This document shows, piece after piece, positions 1-11,026 of a stretch of 64,000 nt of DNA. Every line of letters begins with the position of its first letter. The first letter of the stretch is position 1. The notes beneath the pieces are model-generated. The model made no database searches, had not been told where the DNA came from, and was given only the letters and a program-made list of their open reading frames with translations. The translations under genes and the position numbers were made by a program. Origin of the DNA: Devosia ureilytica (GTDB lineage Bacteria; Pseudomonadota; Alphaproteobacteria; Rhizobiales; Devosiaceae); the NCBI RefSeq assembly GCF_024273195.1, contig NZ_JAMZCU010000002.1, forward strand, positions 496,001 to 560,000, in the 5' to 3' direction.

Positions 1-702
1 CCAATGAACTTCGGGGATCACAAAGCCTGTGTCATTGGCAATATTCTCGGCCATTTCCGAAATGGCGGCCGCTTCCAGTCGCAGGTCGAGTTCAAGCCGC
101 ATGGAATGATCGAGCGTGCGGACAATCTCGGTGGGGCGGAGGCGGCGGCTGGCGGGCGAAAAGGTTTCGGCCAGCCGGGCGCCCGCATAAAGGCTGTCGG
201 TATCGGCGTGGAAGCGCTCGGAAACGCCGGGACGCAAGACCTTGACCGCCACGGTCTTGGGCACGGCGCCCGATACGCGCAGCCGCGCCTGATGCACCTG
301 GGCAATCGAGGCGGCGGCAACCGGGGCGCTGATCTCGGTCAAGAGCGCTGCCTTTGACCCCAGCGCTGCCTCGAGAATGCCGGGCACGAGCTTGGGATCA
401 AAAGGGGGCATCCGGTCTTGAAGGCCGGAAAGATCGGCCGCGGCCTGGGCGCCGACAATGTCCGGGCGGGTCGCCAGCGTCTGCCCGAATTTGACAAAAC
501 TGGGCCCCAGCTTGTGCAAGGCGGCATTGAGACGTTCGACGCTGCCCGTCTTGCGCACCGAACGACGCTCGACCAGCCGCGCCAGTCCAACACCCAGCTT
601 CATCGAGGGCGGCAGGGACTCAGGCGGCAGCACCGAGAAGGCGCCTTCCCGCGCCAGCACCCAGCCGGCATTGACGAGACGAAAGTAAGAGCCGAGCGCC
701 AT
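1..702 (-). CDS. ubiB: UbiB-family atypical kinase (ubiquinone biosynthesis), 3' end missing
   Basis: The reverse-strand frame is open from an ATG at 702 to the window edge, giving 234 residues of the N-terminal half. It shows the KFGQ signature (KxGQ, about residue 76), the ASIAQVH alanine-rich loop that replaces the usual kinase glycine loop, and a VAVKV lysine. Together these define the UbiB/ADCK family, inner-membrane ATP-binding proteins needed for ubiquinone synthesis. The start lies 3 nt after the ubiE stop, so the two genes form one operon. The C-terminal catalytic half and the membrane anchor lie outside the window. Confidence 0.93.
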   Translation of the reverse strand, partial: MALGSYFRLVNAGWVLAREGAFSVLPPESLPPSMKLGVGLARLVERRSVRKTGSVERLNAALHKLGPSFVKFGQTLATRPDIVGAQAAADLSGLQDRMPPFDPKLVPGILEAALGSKAALLTEISAPVAAASIAQVHQARLRVSGAVPKTVAVKVLRPGVSERFHADTDSLYAGARLAETFSPASRRLRPTEIVRTLDHSMRLELDLRLEAAAISEMAENIANDTGFVIPEVHW

Positions 703-705
703 GGG

Positions 706-1470
706 CTAGAGTTTCCAGCCCGAGAACAGGGTGGCGATATTGCCCGTCATGCTGGTGTGCTTGACCCTTCTAAATCCGGCCTGGGACAGCATGGCCGAAA
801 ATGCCGCCGGATCGGGGAACTTGCGGATCGATTCCACGAAATACTGATAGGGCTGCGCGTCGCCGGTGACGGCCCGGCCCATGGGCGGAATGACCCGATC
901 CGAATAGAGCTTGTAGATGGCATCGAACCCCGGCACGTCGACCTGGGAAAATTCGAGCACCAGAATGCGGCCGCCGCGCTTGAGGGCGCGATGGGCCTCG
1001 CCCAGAGCCTTCTGGATGCGCGGCACATTGCGAATACCGAAGGCGATTGTGTAGGCGTCAAAGGCATTGCTCTCGAAAGGCAATTCCTCGGCATTGGCTT
1101 CAAGAAAGCTCACCTGGCCTGGATAGCGCCAGGACTTGGCGCGCTCGGCCCCGACGCGCAGCATGTCGGCATTGATGTCGGAAACCACGACCTCGGCATA
1201 GCCGAGCGAGGCATTGACGATGCGCTCACCGATATCGCCTGTGCCCCCGGCCATGTCGAGCACCCTATAGGGCCGCGAACCGGCCTTGGGCGGAGCGAGT
1301 TCGGCCACCATGGCATCTTTCCAGAGCCGGTGAACCCCAGCGCTCATCAGGTCGTTCATCAGGTCGTAGCGGTCCGCCACGTCATGGAACACCTTGTTGA
1401 CCAGCCCTTGCTTGTCCTCAAGCGCGACGGTTCGTTCGCCAAAATGGGTGGTTTGCGATGGCTCGGTCAT
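706..1470 (-). CDS. ubiE: Demethylmenaquinone/ubiquinone C-methyltransferase UbiE
   Basis: This 254-residue class I SAM-dependent methyltransferase methylates the quinone ring in ubiquinone synthesis. The SAM-binding motif [12 protein letters not shown] and the family-typical [13 protein letters not shown] near the N-terminus are present, and the length is normal. I chose the ATG at 1470 (MTEPSQ) because GAGGG lies 6 nt upstream of it; an upstream in-frame TTG at 1482 has no such site. It is divergent from mutM and is followed 3 nt later by ubiB. Confidence 0.95.
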   Translation of the reverse strand: MTEPSQTTHFGERTVALEDKQGLVNKVFHDVADRYDLMNDLMSAGVHRLWKDAMVAELAPPKAGSRPYRVLDMAGGTGDIGERIVNASLGYAEVVVSDINADMLRVGAERAKSWRYPGQVSFLEANAEELPFESNAFDAYTIAFGIRNVPRIQKALGEAHRALKRGGRILVLEFSQVDVPGFDAIYKLYSDRVIPPMGRAVTGDAQPYQYFVESIRKFPDPAAFSAMLSQAGFRRVKHTSMTGNIATLFSGWKL

Positions 1471-1570
1471 GTCAGCCCTCAATAGGCGTCGTCAAAATTT
1501 GAGCGCACCATATATAAGGCGTCGGAAAATGCCCATGGCACAAAGCCGCGCAGGGTGAAGGAGTTGCCCC

Positions 1571-2455
1571 ATGCCCGAACTGCCCGAGGTCGAAACTGTC
1601 CGCCGGGGGCTGGCGCCCTGGCTTGAGGGCGCGACTATCGAGCGCGTGACGCTCAATCGGGCGGATCTGCGCTTCCCCTTCCCGAAAGGGTTAAAGAGCG
1701 CTTTGGAGGGCCAGCAGGTGACCCATGTCGGGCGGCGGGCCAAATATCTCTTGGTCGGGCTCTCGGGCGGCAAGACGCTCCTGAGCCATCTGGGCATGAC
1801 CGGCTCGTGGCGCTTTGCCGAGCATCCCATCGACAAGCCGCCGCGCTATTATGAGCCGGGAACCGAGCCAAAGCACGATCACATGGTCTGGACCCTCAAC
1901 CATCCCAGGCATGGCGCGAGCCATCTCATCTACGCCGATCCGCGACGCTTCGGCTTCATCGATCTCTATGACGACATTGGTGAGAGCCCCTATCTGAAGG
2001 GGCTTGGCCCCGAGCCTCTGGGCAATCAATTCTCTGCCCAGCAGATGGCCGCGGCGTTTGAGGGCAAGAAGGCGCCGATCAAGGCCGCCCTGCTCGACCA
2101 GCGCGTGGTCGCGGGCCTGGGCAATATCTATGTGGCCGAGGCGCTGCACCGCGCCCATATCCTGCCCACCATTGAGGCGCGCACCCTGGTCACCAAGTCG
2201 GGCAAGCCCAAAAAGGCGCTCGAAGACCTGGCCTTTGCGGTGCGCGAGGTGCTGACCGCGGCTATCGAGGTGGGCGGTTCGACCATCCGTGACTTCCGCA
2301 GCGTCGAGGGGGCGGGTTACTTCCAGCACAATTTCGCCGTCTATGACCGCGAGGGCGACCCCTGTCCGACCCCGCTGTGCAAGGGCGTGGTCAAGCGCAT
2401 CGTCCAGTCGGGGCGCTCGACCTTCTATTGCCCGGCGTGCCAGAAGGCGCATTGA
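1571..2455 (+). CDS. mutM: Formamidopyrimidine-DNA glycosylase
   Basis: This 294-residue bifunctional glycosylase/AP lyase removes 8-oxoguanine and formamidopyrimidines. The N-terminus MPELPEVETVRRGL carries the catalytic Pro2 and Glu3. The C-terminus has the zinc finger with CPTPLC and CPAC cysteine pairs. A GAAGGAG ribosome-binding site precedes the ATG. It is divergent from ubiE. In many rhizobia mutM sits close to rpsT and dnaA, as here. Confidence 0.97.
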   Translation: MPELPEVETVRRGLAPWLEGATIERVTLNRADLRFPFPKGLKSALEGQQVTHVGRRAKYLLVGLSGGKTLLSHLGMTGSWRFAEHPIDKPPRYYEPGTEPKHDHMVWTLNHPRHGASHLIYADPRRFGFIDLYDDIGESPYLKGLGPEPLGNQFSAQQMAAAFEGKKAPIKAALLDQRVVAGLGNIYVAEALHRAHILPTIEARTLVTKSGKPKKALEDLAFAVREVLTAAIEVGGSTIRDFRSVEGAGYFQHNFAVYDREGDPCPTPLCKGVVKRIVQSGRSTFYCPACQKAH

Positions 2456-2489
2456 CCCCGTTCGGGTGCGGTTCGCGTCCTGAATCCAG

Positions 2490-2518
2490 TTGACGCTCTT
2501 CCGCCTTTACCCTATAGA
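2490..2518 (+). promoter_or_regulatory. Sigma-70 type promoter of rpsT
   Basis: TTGACG at 2490-2495 and TATAGA at 2513-2518 are separated by exactly 17 nt and lie about 105 nt upstream of the rpsT ATG. This is one of the cleanest housekeeping promoters in the window. Confidence 0.7.
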
Positions 2519-2622
2519 CCCCCCAACTTGGCGGCAGTCGATAGCCGCCGATTTCATTTCATCCCGGACGACTGCAGCGCGACAAGCATGCAAACGGCCG
2601 GTTGGACGCCAAGAGGACCGTT

Positions 2623-2889
2623 ATGGCCAATACGCCGTCAGCCAAGAAGGCTACCCGCAAGATCGAAGCCCGCACCGCGGTCAACAAGTCGCGTCGTAGC
2701 CGCGTGCGCACGTTCATTCGCAAGGTCGAGGAAGCGATCACCGCCGGTGATCATGCCGTCGCCTTTGCCGCACTCAAGGCTGCCGAGCCCGAGATCCACC
2801 GCGCTGCCGGCAAGGGCATTGTCCATGCCAATCTGGCGGCCCGCAAGGTCTCCCGCCTCAACAGCCGCGTTAAGGCTCTCAACGCCTAA
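2623..2889 (+). CDS. rpsT: 30S ribosomal protein S20
   Basis: This 88-residue basic protein binds the 5' domain of 16S rRNA. The sequence [20 protein letters not shown] is typical of S20, and the length is standard. The ATG at 2623 is preceded by AAGAGGA; an in-frame TTG at 2602 is rejected because S20 proteins start MANT/MANS. It has its own promoter upstream and a hairpin terminator downstream, so it is probably monocistronic. Confidence 0.97.
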   Translation: MANTPSAKKATRKIEARTAVNKSRRSRVRTFIRKVEEAITAGDHAVAFAALKAAEPEIHRAAGKGIVHANLAARKVSRLNSRVKALNA

Positions 2890-2940
2890 TACGCACCGGC
2901 GCCGGCGCTTTTCGAAAAAGCGGCCAAAACGCTACAATTC

Positions 2941-2963
2941 GGGCTCCGCAGGGAGCCCTTTTT
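2941..2963 (+). terminator. Rho-independent terminator of rpsT
   Basis: GGGCTCC (2941-2947) pairs with GGAGCCC (2952-2958) around a 4-nt loop and is followed directly by five T residues. It lies 51 nt after the rpsT stop. Confidence 0.85.
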
Positions 2964-3803
2964 GTTGTATGGTAGGTAGGCAAGGTTTTTCGACATTGTT
3001 CTGTCACATGACTATTCAGTGACAGATGCGCCTGCGGGAGAACGAAGGGTGAAGCCTTGGTTTTTCCTTGCGTCATCAGGGGTTTGTTGGTTCCCTGGCG
3101 TTGCTGATGGCACGTGGTCCGGTGCGGATTTTGTGGCCCGCTGAAATATAATTTTAACGCATCCAGACAGCTAAGTGTTCGATTCTGCCTTGAGTCACAG
3201 GCGCTTGCCGGAGCCTTGTTTCAGCGGCCGTACAGCCCCGAAAAACAGGCCTCTGAGTCAAGCCCCTATTTCAACAATTCACGTGTTGCGGGTCCAAAAC
3301 AGTGCCTCTAAGGTAATCTGGCCAGCGGGGAAAAAGAGGGGTGGAACGACCCTCCTGAACCAAAGGCAGGCTCCCGCTCGGGAGTTGAGATCTGGGGCAT
3401 ATCCGGCGTCCGCGCCGGTCATTTAAGCCGGTATTTTTAGTTTTGATTGCCCTCGGGCAATCGGTCAAACTTGGGTTGGCAACGTTCAAACGACAGTCGG
3501 CTGGGGCAGGCTGGGTTCAAGTGAAAGGTCAAGAGGGAAACGGCGACACGTGATGTCGCCGGACAAAATCGGTGTGTCCGCGTGGCGGATGCAGGGGCGA
3601 AGCCGTGTCTAGTTAAACCGGGCCATCAGGGACCGGAAGGACACACGAAACAGATCAGGGGCTTGTCCAGCTTTGCGGGCTGGATTGGCGGCAATCAAAT
3701 GGGGCTAGAAACAATGATGCGACAGGCGACCGCGGGAAGGGATGAATGGGCTGCGGCCAATTCACCTTCCACAACCACTTCAACCAAAGGCGGCACTCCT
3801 GTC
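2964..3803 (+). promoter_or_regulatory. Long dnaA leader with palindromes and GANTC cluster
   Basis: About 840 bp hold no convincing gene. Perfect inverted repeats lie at 3000-3026 (8-bp arms), 3371-3384 (6-bp arms), 3445-3462 (GATTGCCC/GGGCAATC) and 3541-3561 (CGGCGACA/TGTCGCCG), with a GATTG/CAATC pair at 3683-3696. Three GANTC sites (3181, 3192, 3255) fall within 79 bp. An AT-rich patch lies at 3144-3160. I saw no consensus DnaA box (TTATCCACA) by eye, so I cannot call an origin. The region probably carries the dnaA promoter and a structured 5' leader. Confidence 0.5.
3000..3026. repeat. Inverted repeat, possible operator
   Basis: TCTGTCAC (3000-3007) and GTGACAGA (3019-3026) are perfect inverted arms around an 11-nt spacer. 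There is no T-tract, so this does not look like a terminator. The size suits a dimeric repressor site between rpsT and dnaA. The function is unknown. Confidence 0.5.
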
Positions 3804-5255
3804 ATGTCCGGTTCCGACACAACCTCTCCTGATCACCGTGAACTCTGGGCCCGTGTGCGCGCCCGTCTGAAGACCGCGGTGGGCGAAGATGTGTTCACCT
3901 CATGGTTTGCGCGCCTGGAGTTGGAAGAGATCGTTGACGATCTGGTGCACCTGAGTGCCCCGACCCGGTTCCTCTGTTCCTGGGTTCAGTCCAACTACGC
4001 CGACCGTATCGTGGAAGCCTTCCGCAATGACATTGTCGAGGCCGCGCGCCTCCAGGTGACGATGCGGGTCAATGGCCAGGCTCGTCCGCGCCTGGCGCCC
4101 GTGGTTGAGGTTGCGCCCGAAGCGCCGGCATCCCAGCAGGCCACTCCCGCGCCAAGCGCCGCTCCAATGGCCCCGCGCCTGGTGCGCGACAGCGCCAAGG
4201 GCGGCGACGCCCTCAATGGCAGCACCATTGATCCGCGCATGACCTTTGACAATTTCGTCGCCGGTTCTGCCAATGAAATGGCCTTTGGCGTAGCCAAGCA
4301 GATCGCCAGCGCCGCCATCAACAATGCCGTGACCTTCAACCCGGTCTATATTCATTCCACCGTCGGCCTGGGCAAATCGCACCTGCTCAACGGCATCGCC
4401 CATGCGGTGTCGCAGGCCGACCCTTCCAAGAACATCGTCTATCTGACGGCCGACCACTTCATGTACCATTTCATTACCGCCGTGCAGCGCCAGAGCGCGC
4501 TCGGCTTCAAGGAATGGCTGCGCCGCGTCGACCTGCTGCTGATCGATGACATGCAGTTCCTGCAGGGCAAGTCGGCCACTGAATTCGGTCACACGCTGGG
4601 CGCGCTGCTGACCGGCGCCAAACAGGTGGTTGTTGCCGGTGACGCGCCGCCGCGGGACCTCGAAATGCTCGATGAGCGCGTGCGCTCGCGCCTCTCGGGC
4701 GGGCTGGTGGTGCCGATCTCGACCTTCGACCATGACCTGCGCCGCGATATCGTGCAGCGCCGCGCCGACCAGGCCGCTACCCGCTTCGGCCTGCATTTCC
4801 CGACGCCTGTGGTGGACTACATTGCCCGCTCGGTGATCAGCCATGGCCGTGACCTCGATGGCGCTGTCAATCGCCTGGTGGCCGCCTATCAGCTGACTGG
4901 CGAACTGGTGACCGTTCCGCTGGCCGAAAAGACCTTGGCCGACCTCATCCGGACCCGGGACGCCAAGCGTGTGCGCATCGAGGATATTCTCAAGATCGTG
5001 TCGCGCCACTACAAGGTGCCGCGCAATGAGTTGCTGTCAGCCCGTCGCTCGCGCGATGTGGTGCGTCCGCGCCAGATCGCCATGTATCTGGCCAAGGCCC
5101 TGACCAGCCGGTCGCTGCCCGAGATCGGGCGCCGTTTTGGCGGCCGCGATCACACCACGGTGCTCCATTCGGTGCGCAAGGTCGAGCAGATGATCAAGGA
5201 TGACCTGGAACTGGGCCAGGAGATCGAACTGCTCAAGCGTATGCTGGAGGAGTAG
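3804..5255 (+). CDS. dnaA: Chromosomal replication initiator DnaA
   Basis: This AAA+ initiator binds and melts the origin. It is 483 residues from the ATG at 3804. Domain I is ELWARVRARLKTAVGED, followed by a Pro/Ala-rich linker. The AAA+ domain has Walker A VGLGKSHL and Walker B LLLIDDMQFL. Domain IV carries the DnaA-box signature RDHTTVLHSVRKVEQ near the C-terminus. The start is uncertain: the frame stays open upstream, and ATGs at 3699 and 3714 would add 35 or 30 residues. I chose 3804 because AAAGGCGG lies about 10 nt upstream and domain I follows at once. dnaN and recF lie downstream with one small gene between. Confidence 0.96.
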   Translation: MSGSDTTSPDHRELWARVRARLKTAVGEDVFTSWFARLELEEIVDDLVHLSAPTRFLCSWVQSNYADRIVEAFRNDIVEAARLQVTMRVNGQARPRLAPVVEVAPEAPASQQATPAPSAAPMAPRLVRDSAKGGDALNGSTIDPRMTFDNFVAGSANEMAFGVAKQIASAAINNAVTFNPVYIHSTVGLGKSHLLNGIAHAVSQADPSKNIVYLTADHFMYHFITAVQRQSALGFKEWLRRVDLLLIDDMQFLQGKSATEFGHTLGALLTGAKQVVVAGDAPPRDLEMLDERVRSRLSGGLVVPISTFDHDLRRDIVQRRADQAATRFGLHFPTPVVDYIARSVISHGRDLDGAVNRLVAAYQLTGELVTVPLAEKTLADLIRTRDAKRVRIEDILKIVSRHYKVPRNELLSARRSRDVVRPRQIAMYLAKALTSRSLPEIGRRFGGRDHTTVLHSVRKVEQMIKDDLELGQEIELLKRMLEE

Positions 5256-5280
5256 TCACCGGCCGCGCCGAAGGCGTGGT

Positions 5281-5305
5281 CAAATCGGTCCAGTGGACTG
5301 ATTTG
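5281..5305. repeat. Hairpin downstream of dnaA
   Basis: CAAATCGGTCC (5281-5291) and GGACTGATTTG (5295-5305) pair over 11 positions with one G-T wobble around a 3-nt loop. It begins 26 nt after the dnaA stop. There is no T-run, so it may be an mRNA 3' structure or a dispersed palindrome rather than a strong terminator. Confidence 0.5.
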
Positions 5306-5391
5306 AGGTGGCTACGCCCGAAGAGCTATGCTCGCAGGGCCTGCAGCATGCGCGCAGAGCAGGAGGCCTTGGTCGCTGCCGCCACGATTTC

Positions 5392-5411
5392 ACCCCCGCG
5401 AAAGCGGGGGT
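5392..5411. repeat. GC-rich palindrome with GAAA loop
   Basis: ACCCCCGC (5392-5399) and GCGGGGGT (5404-5411) are perfect arms closed by the tetraloop GAAA. It resembles the short intergenic palindromes that recur in alphaproteobacterial genomes. Only one clear copy was seen in this window. Confidence 0.5.
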
Positions 5412-5493
5412 CTGTGTTTGATAGACAGGCCGGGCAGAGACTCTTTCTTGTTCCCGCCTTTATCCAGCCCAACCAGCGGGGCAATGCTTGCTC

Positions 5494-5889
5494 ATGACGC
5501 GTTTATTTGCCCGCCTTCTTGTCCTGGCTGCCTTTGCCTCTCCCGCTCTGGGTGAGGAACCCGCCGCTGATCCGCTCACCCAAGAGGCGCGCGCGGCGCA
5601 GAACCTGGCCATTGCCAGCGCCGTGCAGGCGCAATTGCTCGCCTGCTGGCGCCTGCCTTCCGGCTATGAAGGAAAAGCCATTTCGGTGCGGCTCGCCTTT
5701 CTGGGCGACGGCACGCTCGATGGCGATCCCTATGTGGTGCCCGAGAGCCTGCGCACGGCCGGCAAATATCCAGTGTTGATGACCTCGATTGGCGAGGCCG
5801 TGGAGCGCTGCCTGCCGTTTGCGGGCCTGGAGGCGCTGGGCGCCGAGGCCGGCGAACGCTTCGACATTACCGTGCATTTCCAGAGCTGA
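5494..5889 (+). CDS. Exported TolA/TonB C-terminal-like protein
   Basis: This 131-residue protein has a cleavable signal peptide (MTRLFARLLVLAAFASPALG) and no further membrane segment. The rest, with LACWRLPSGYEG, VRLAFLGDGTLDG and a late GEAVERCLPF, matches the compact periplasmic fold of the TolA/TonB C-terminal domain. The Cys before WRLP and the later Cys could form the disulphide common in that domain. No long helical stalk is present, so it is a free-standing domain. It sits between dnaA and dnaN on the same strand. The role is inferred from fold only. Confidence 0.7.
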   Translation: MTRLFARLLVLAAFASPALGEEPAADPLTQEARAAQNLAIASAVQAQLLACWRLPSGYEGKAISVRLAFLGDGTLDGDPYVVPESLRTAGKYPVLMTSIGEAVERCLPFAGLEALGAEAGERFDITVHFQS

Positions 5890-6012
5890 TTCCACAGCTT
5901 GGCTGTGACCAAACGCCGTGCTGACCTTGCCAATTTCTTATGAAACTGTAAACGTCCCAACCCCGGCTTGCGCCGGGTTTTGCACTCGCGTACGCCCGGG
6001 AAGAAAAGCTCC

Positions 6013-7134
6013 ATGAAAGTCACACTCGAACGCAATCATCTGCTCAAGTCGCTGAGCCATGTGCATCGGGTGGTCGAGCGCCGCAATACCTATCCGATCC
6101 TGGCCAATGTGCTGTTCAAGGCTGCCGACGATCGGGTTGAACTGCGCGCCACCGACCTTGATATCGAGGTGACCGAGAGTGTTCCGGCCATGGTCTCCAC
6201 GCCCGGCTCGACCACCGTGCCGGCCCATACGCTGTACGAGATCGTGCGCAAGCTTTCCGATGGCGCCGAAGTGCGGCTCGAAACCGATGGCGGCGAGAAC
6301 ATGGTTCTCACCTCCGGGCGCTCGCGTTTCAATCTGGCGTGCCTGTCGCCCGACAGTTTCCCGGACCTCAAATCCGGCGCCTTTGCCCATGAGTTCGATA
6401 TCTCCGCCGCATCATTGCGCGAGCTGATCGAGCGCACCCAATTTGCCATCTCCAACGAGGAGACGCGCTACTACCTCAACGGCATCTATTTCCACGGCGT
6501 TGAAAACTCGACCTCGGGGAGCCTGTTCCGTGCCGTCGCCACCGATGGCCACCGCATGGCTCGCGCCGAGATTGCCGCACCCGAGGGTGCTGCCGGCATG
6601 AGCGGCATCATCGTGCCGAAAAAGACCGTGGGCGAAGTGCAAAAGCTGCTCGATGGCAGTGATGGCGACGTCAAGGTTGAGGTCAGCGACACCAAGATCC
6701 GCTTCACCGTGGGCCCGGTCGTGCTGCTCTCCAAGCTCATCGAGGGCACCTTCCCCGATTATGACCGGGTGACGCCCAAGAACAATGACAAGCAGATGCT
6801 GGTCGACAAGGCCGGCTTTGCCATTGCCGTCGACCGTGTCTCGACCATTGCCTCCGATCGCGGCGGCAAGGCCGTCAAGCTGGCCGCCAAGGATGGGTTG
6901 CTCGAGCTTTCGGTGACCAACCCGGACCATGGTACGGCCAGCGAGGAAGTCGCGGTGGATTTCGACACCGACGGCTTCGAGATCGGGTTCAATGCCCGCT
7001 ACCTGCTCGACATCATTACCCAGATCCGCTCCGATAATGCGGTGTTCCTGTTCAATGACGCCAATTCGCCGACCTTGGTGAAGGAAGAAGGCGAATCCAG
7101 CGCGCTTTACGTGCTGATGCCGATGCGGGTGTGA
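6013..7134 (+). CDS. dnaN: DNA polymerase III sliding clamp (beta subunit)
   Basis: This 373-residue clamp tethers DNA polymerase III to DNA. The N-terminus MKVTLERNHLLKSLSHVHRV, the ATDLDIEV segment and the C-terminal LYVLMPMRV are all characteristic, and the length is standard. The ATG at 6013 is preceded by a purine-rich GGAAGAAAAG; an in-frame upstream start would add 15 unrelated residues. It lies upstream of recF on the same strand, with a repeat element between. Confidence 0.98.
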   Translation: MKVTLERNHLLKSLSHVHRVVERRNTYPILANVLFKAADDRVELRATDLDIEVTESVPAMVSTPGSTTVPAHTLYEIVRKLSDGAEVRLETDGGENMVLTSGRSRFNLACLSPDSFPDLKSGAFAHEFDISAASLRELIERTQFAISNEETRYYLNGIYFHGVENSTSGSLFRAVATDGHRMARAEIAAPEGAAGMSGIIVPKKTVGEVQKLLDGSDGDVKVEVSDTKIRFTVGPVVLLSKLIEGTFPDYDRVTPKNNDKQMLVDKAGFAIAVDRVSTIASDRGGKAVKLAAKDGLLELSVTNPDHGTASEEVAVDFDTDGFEIGFNARYLLDIITQIRSDNAVFLFNDANSPTLVKEEGESSALYVLMPMRV

Positions 7135-7168
7135 GCCGGCTGCAATAGCGTTCGCCTTGATGTCGCAA

Positions 7169-7292
7169 CCCCTTACCCGGCGCGGCCGCGCCGACCTTTC
7201 CTCGAAGGGGCGAGGTGAGTTTCTGCGTCTCGTCAGATATCCCGGCTCTATCGTCCCCTCGCCCCTTTGGGGAGAGGGTCAGGGTGAGGGGG
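7169..7292. repeat. Intergenic palindromic element abutting recF
   Basis: The element starts CCCCTTACCC (7169) and ends GGGTGAGGGG, which are near-inverted termini with one mismatch. It contains an inner self-complementary GGCGCGGCCGCGCC and a pair of CCTCGAAGGGGCGAGG and CCCCTCGCCCCTTTGGGG-like stems. It resembles RPE/REP-like elements of Rhizobiales. Its end supplies GAGGGGG, placed 7 nt before the recF ATG. Confidence 0.6.
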
Positions 7293-7299
7293 CTTTTCA

Positions 7300-8415
7300 A
7301 TGATCCGCCACATCTCCCGTCTGCGCCTGACCGGCTTTCGCAACTACACCGCTGCCGCGCTTGATCTTGACGAGCGCCATGTGGTGCTGACCGGACCCAA
7401 TGGCTCGGGCAAGACCAATTTGCTGGAAGCCATTTCGGTGCTTTCGCCGGGGCGGGGCCTGCGTGGCGCCAGCTTCGAGACGTTGCAGGGGCAGGGCTCG
7501 GACCTGCCCTGGGCGGTGGCGGCGACCATCGAGACCGATGATGGGCCGGCCGATATCGGAACCGGCGCCCTGCCCGATGGCGGTCGGCGGGTGCGCATCA
7601 ATGGCGCCAATGCCCGCTCGATTGAAGCCATGAGCGATTACCTGCGGGTGCTCTGGCTCACCCCGGCAATGGACGGCCTGTTTTCAGGCCCTGCCGGGGA
7701 ACGGCGCCGGTTTCTGGATCGGCTGGTGACGACACTGATCCCGGGTCATTCAGCCGCCGTTTCCGATTTTGAAAAGACCATGCGGCAGCGCAACAAGCTG
7801 CTCGAAGAGGACAGCGATCCGCGCTGGCTGACAGCTGTCGAGGCGCAGATGGCCGAGCTGGGCGCCTCCATCCATCTCAACCGCACCGATAGCCTGCATC
7901 ACCTGCAGGCGCTGATCGCCGAGAGCCTGGATGGCGGCAGCTTCCCCGCGGCGCTGCTGTCGCTGACGCCCCTGTTCGAGGATGGGGGCGAGCCGGCCAC
8001 CTCGGCCGCGCTGGAGGCCCTTCTGGCGCAACGCTGGCATGGCCTGCGCGGCCTTGATCGGGCGGCGGGACGCACCACATCAGGACCGCACCGGGTGGAT
8101 CTCGAGGTCCTGCATGCGCAAAAATCCATGCCGGCGGCACTGGGCTCGACTGGCGAGCAGAAGGCGCTGCTGATCGGGCTGATCCTGGCCCATGCGCGGC
8201 TGGTGCGGCTGCGCACCGGCATCGTGCCGTTCCTGCTGCTCGATGAGATTGCTGCCCACCTCGACCCCGACCGCAGAAGGGCCTTGTTTGCGGCGCTTGA
8301 TGGGCTGGAGACGCAGTGCTTTCTCACCGGTACCGACGCGGTGCTGTTCGAGGCGCTGGAAGATCGGGCGCAGCGAATTGCGGTGCGCGAGGGACGGGTT
8401 TCCCCGGGGGCGTGA
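7300..8415 (+). CDS. recF: DNA replication and repair protein RecF
   Basis: This 371-residue SMC-like ATPase helps load RecA at single-strand gaps. It has Walker A GPNGSGKTNLLE near residue 30, a SGPHRVDLEV motif, the signature STGEQKALLIGLILAHARL, and Walker B PFLLLDEIAAHLD. The ATG at 7300 uses a ribosome-binding site lying at the end of a repeat element. The order dnaN-recF-gyrB is conserved in many bacteria. Confidence 0.96.
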   Translation: MIRHISRLRLTGFRNYTAAALDLDERHVVLTGPNGSGKTNLLEAISVLSPGRGLRGASFETLQGQGSDLPWAVAATIETDDGPADIGTGALPDGGRRVRINGANARSIEAMSDYLRVLWLTPAMDGLFSGPAGERRRFLDRLVTTLIPGHSAAVSDFEKTMRQRNKLLEEDSDPRWLTAVEAQMAELGASIHLNRTDSLHHLQALIAESLDGGSFPAALLSLTPLFEDGGEPATSAALEALLAQRWHGLRGLDRAAGRTTSGPHRVDLEVLHAQKSMPAALGSTGEQKALLIGLILAHARLVRLRTGIVPFLLLDEIAAHLDPDRRRALFAALDGLETQCFLTGTDAVLFEALEDRAQRIAVREGRVSPGA

Positions 8416-8477
8416 AATCCCCCGCAAATACCACGCAAACGGCCAAATTCCTTGGGGTTTGACCCCCATTCCGCTAG

Positions 8478-10967
<2,490 letters not shown>

Positions 10968-11026
10968 GAGCCGTGCATCAAACAGGACGTCCCGCCTGGA
11001 GGCCTTGGCGTCCTGGCGGAAAGGTC

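Noticed and set aside
3582-3803. An N-terminal extension of DnaA of up to 74 residues.
   Set aside because: It has low similarity to any domain I part and runs through the palindromic leader; starts at 3699 or 3714 remain possible and are noted in the gene entry.
2964-3803. A chromosomal origin (oriC) with DnaA boxes.
   Set aside because: No consensus TTATCCACA site was found by eye; the closest match near 3766 has only six of nine bases. In many alphaproteobacteria the origin lies elsewhere, near hemE.
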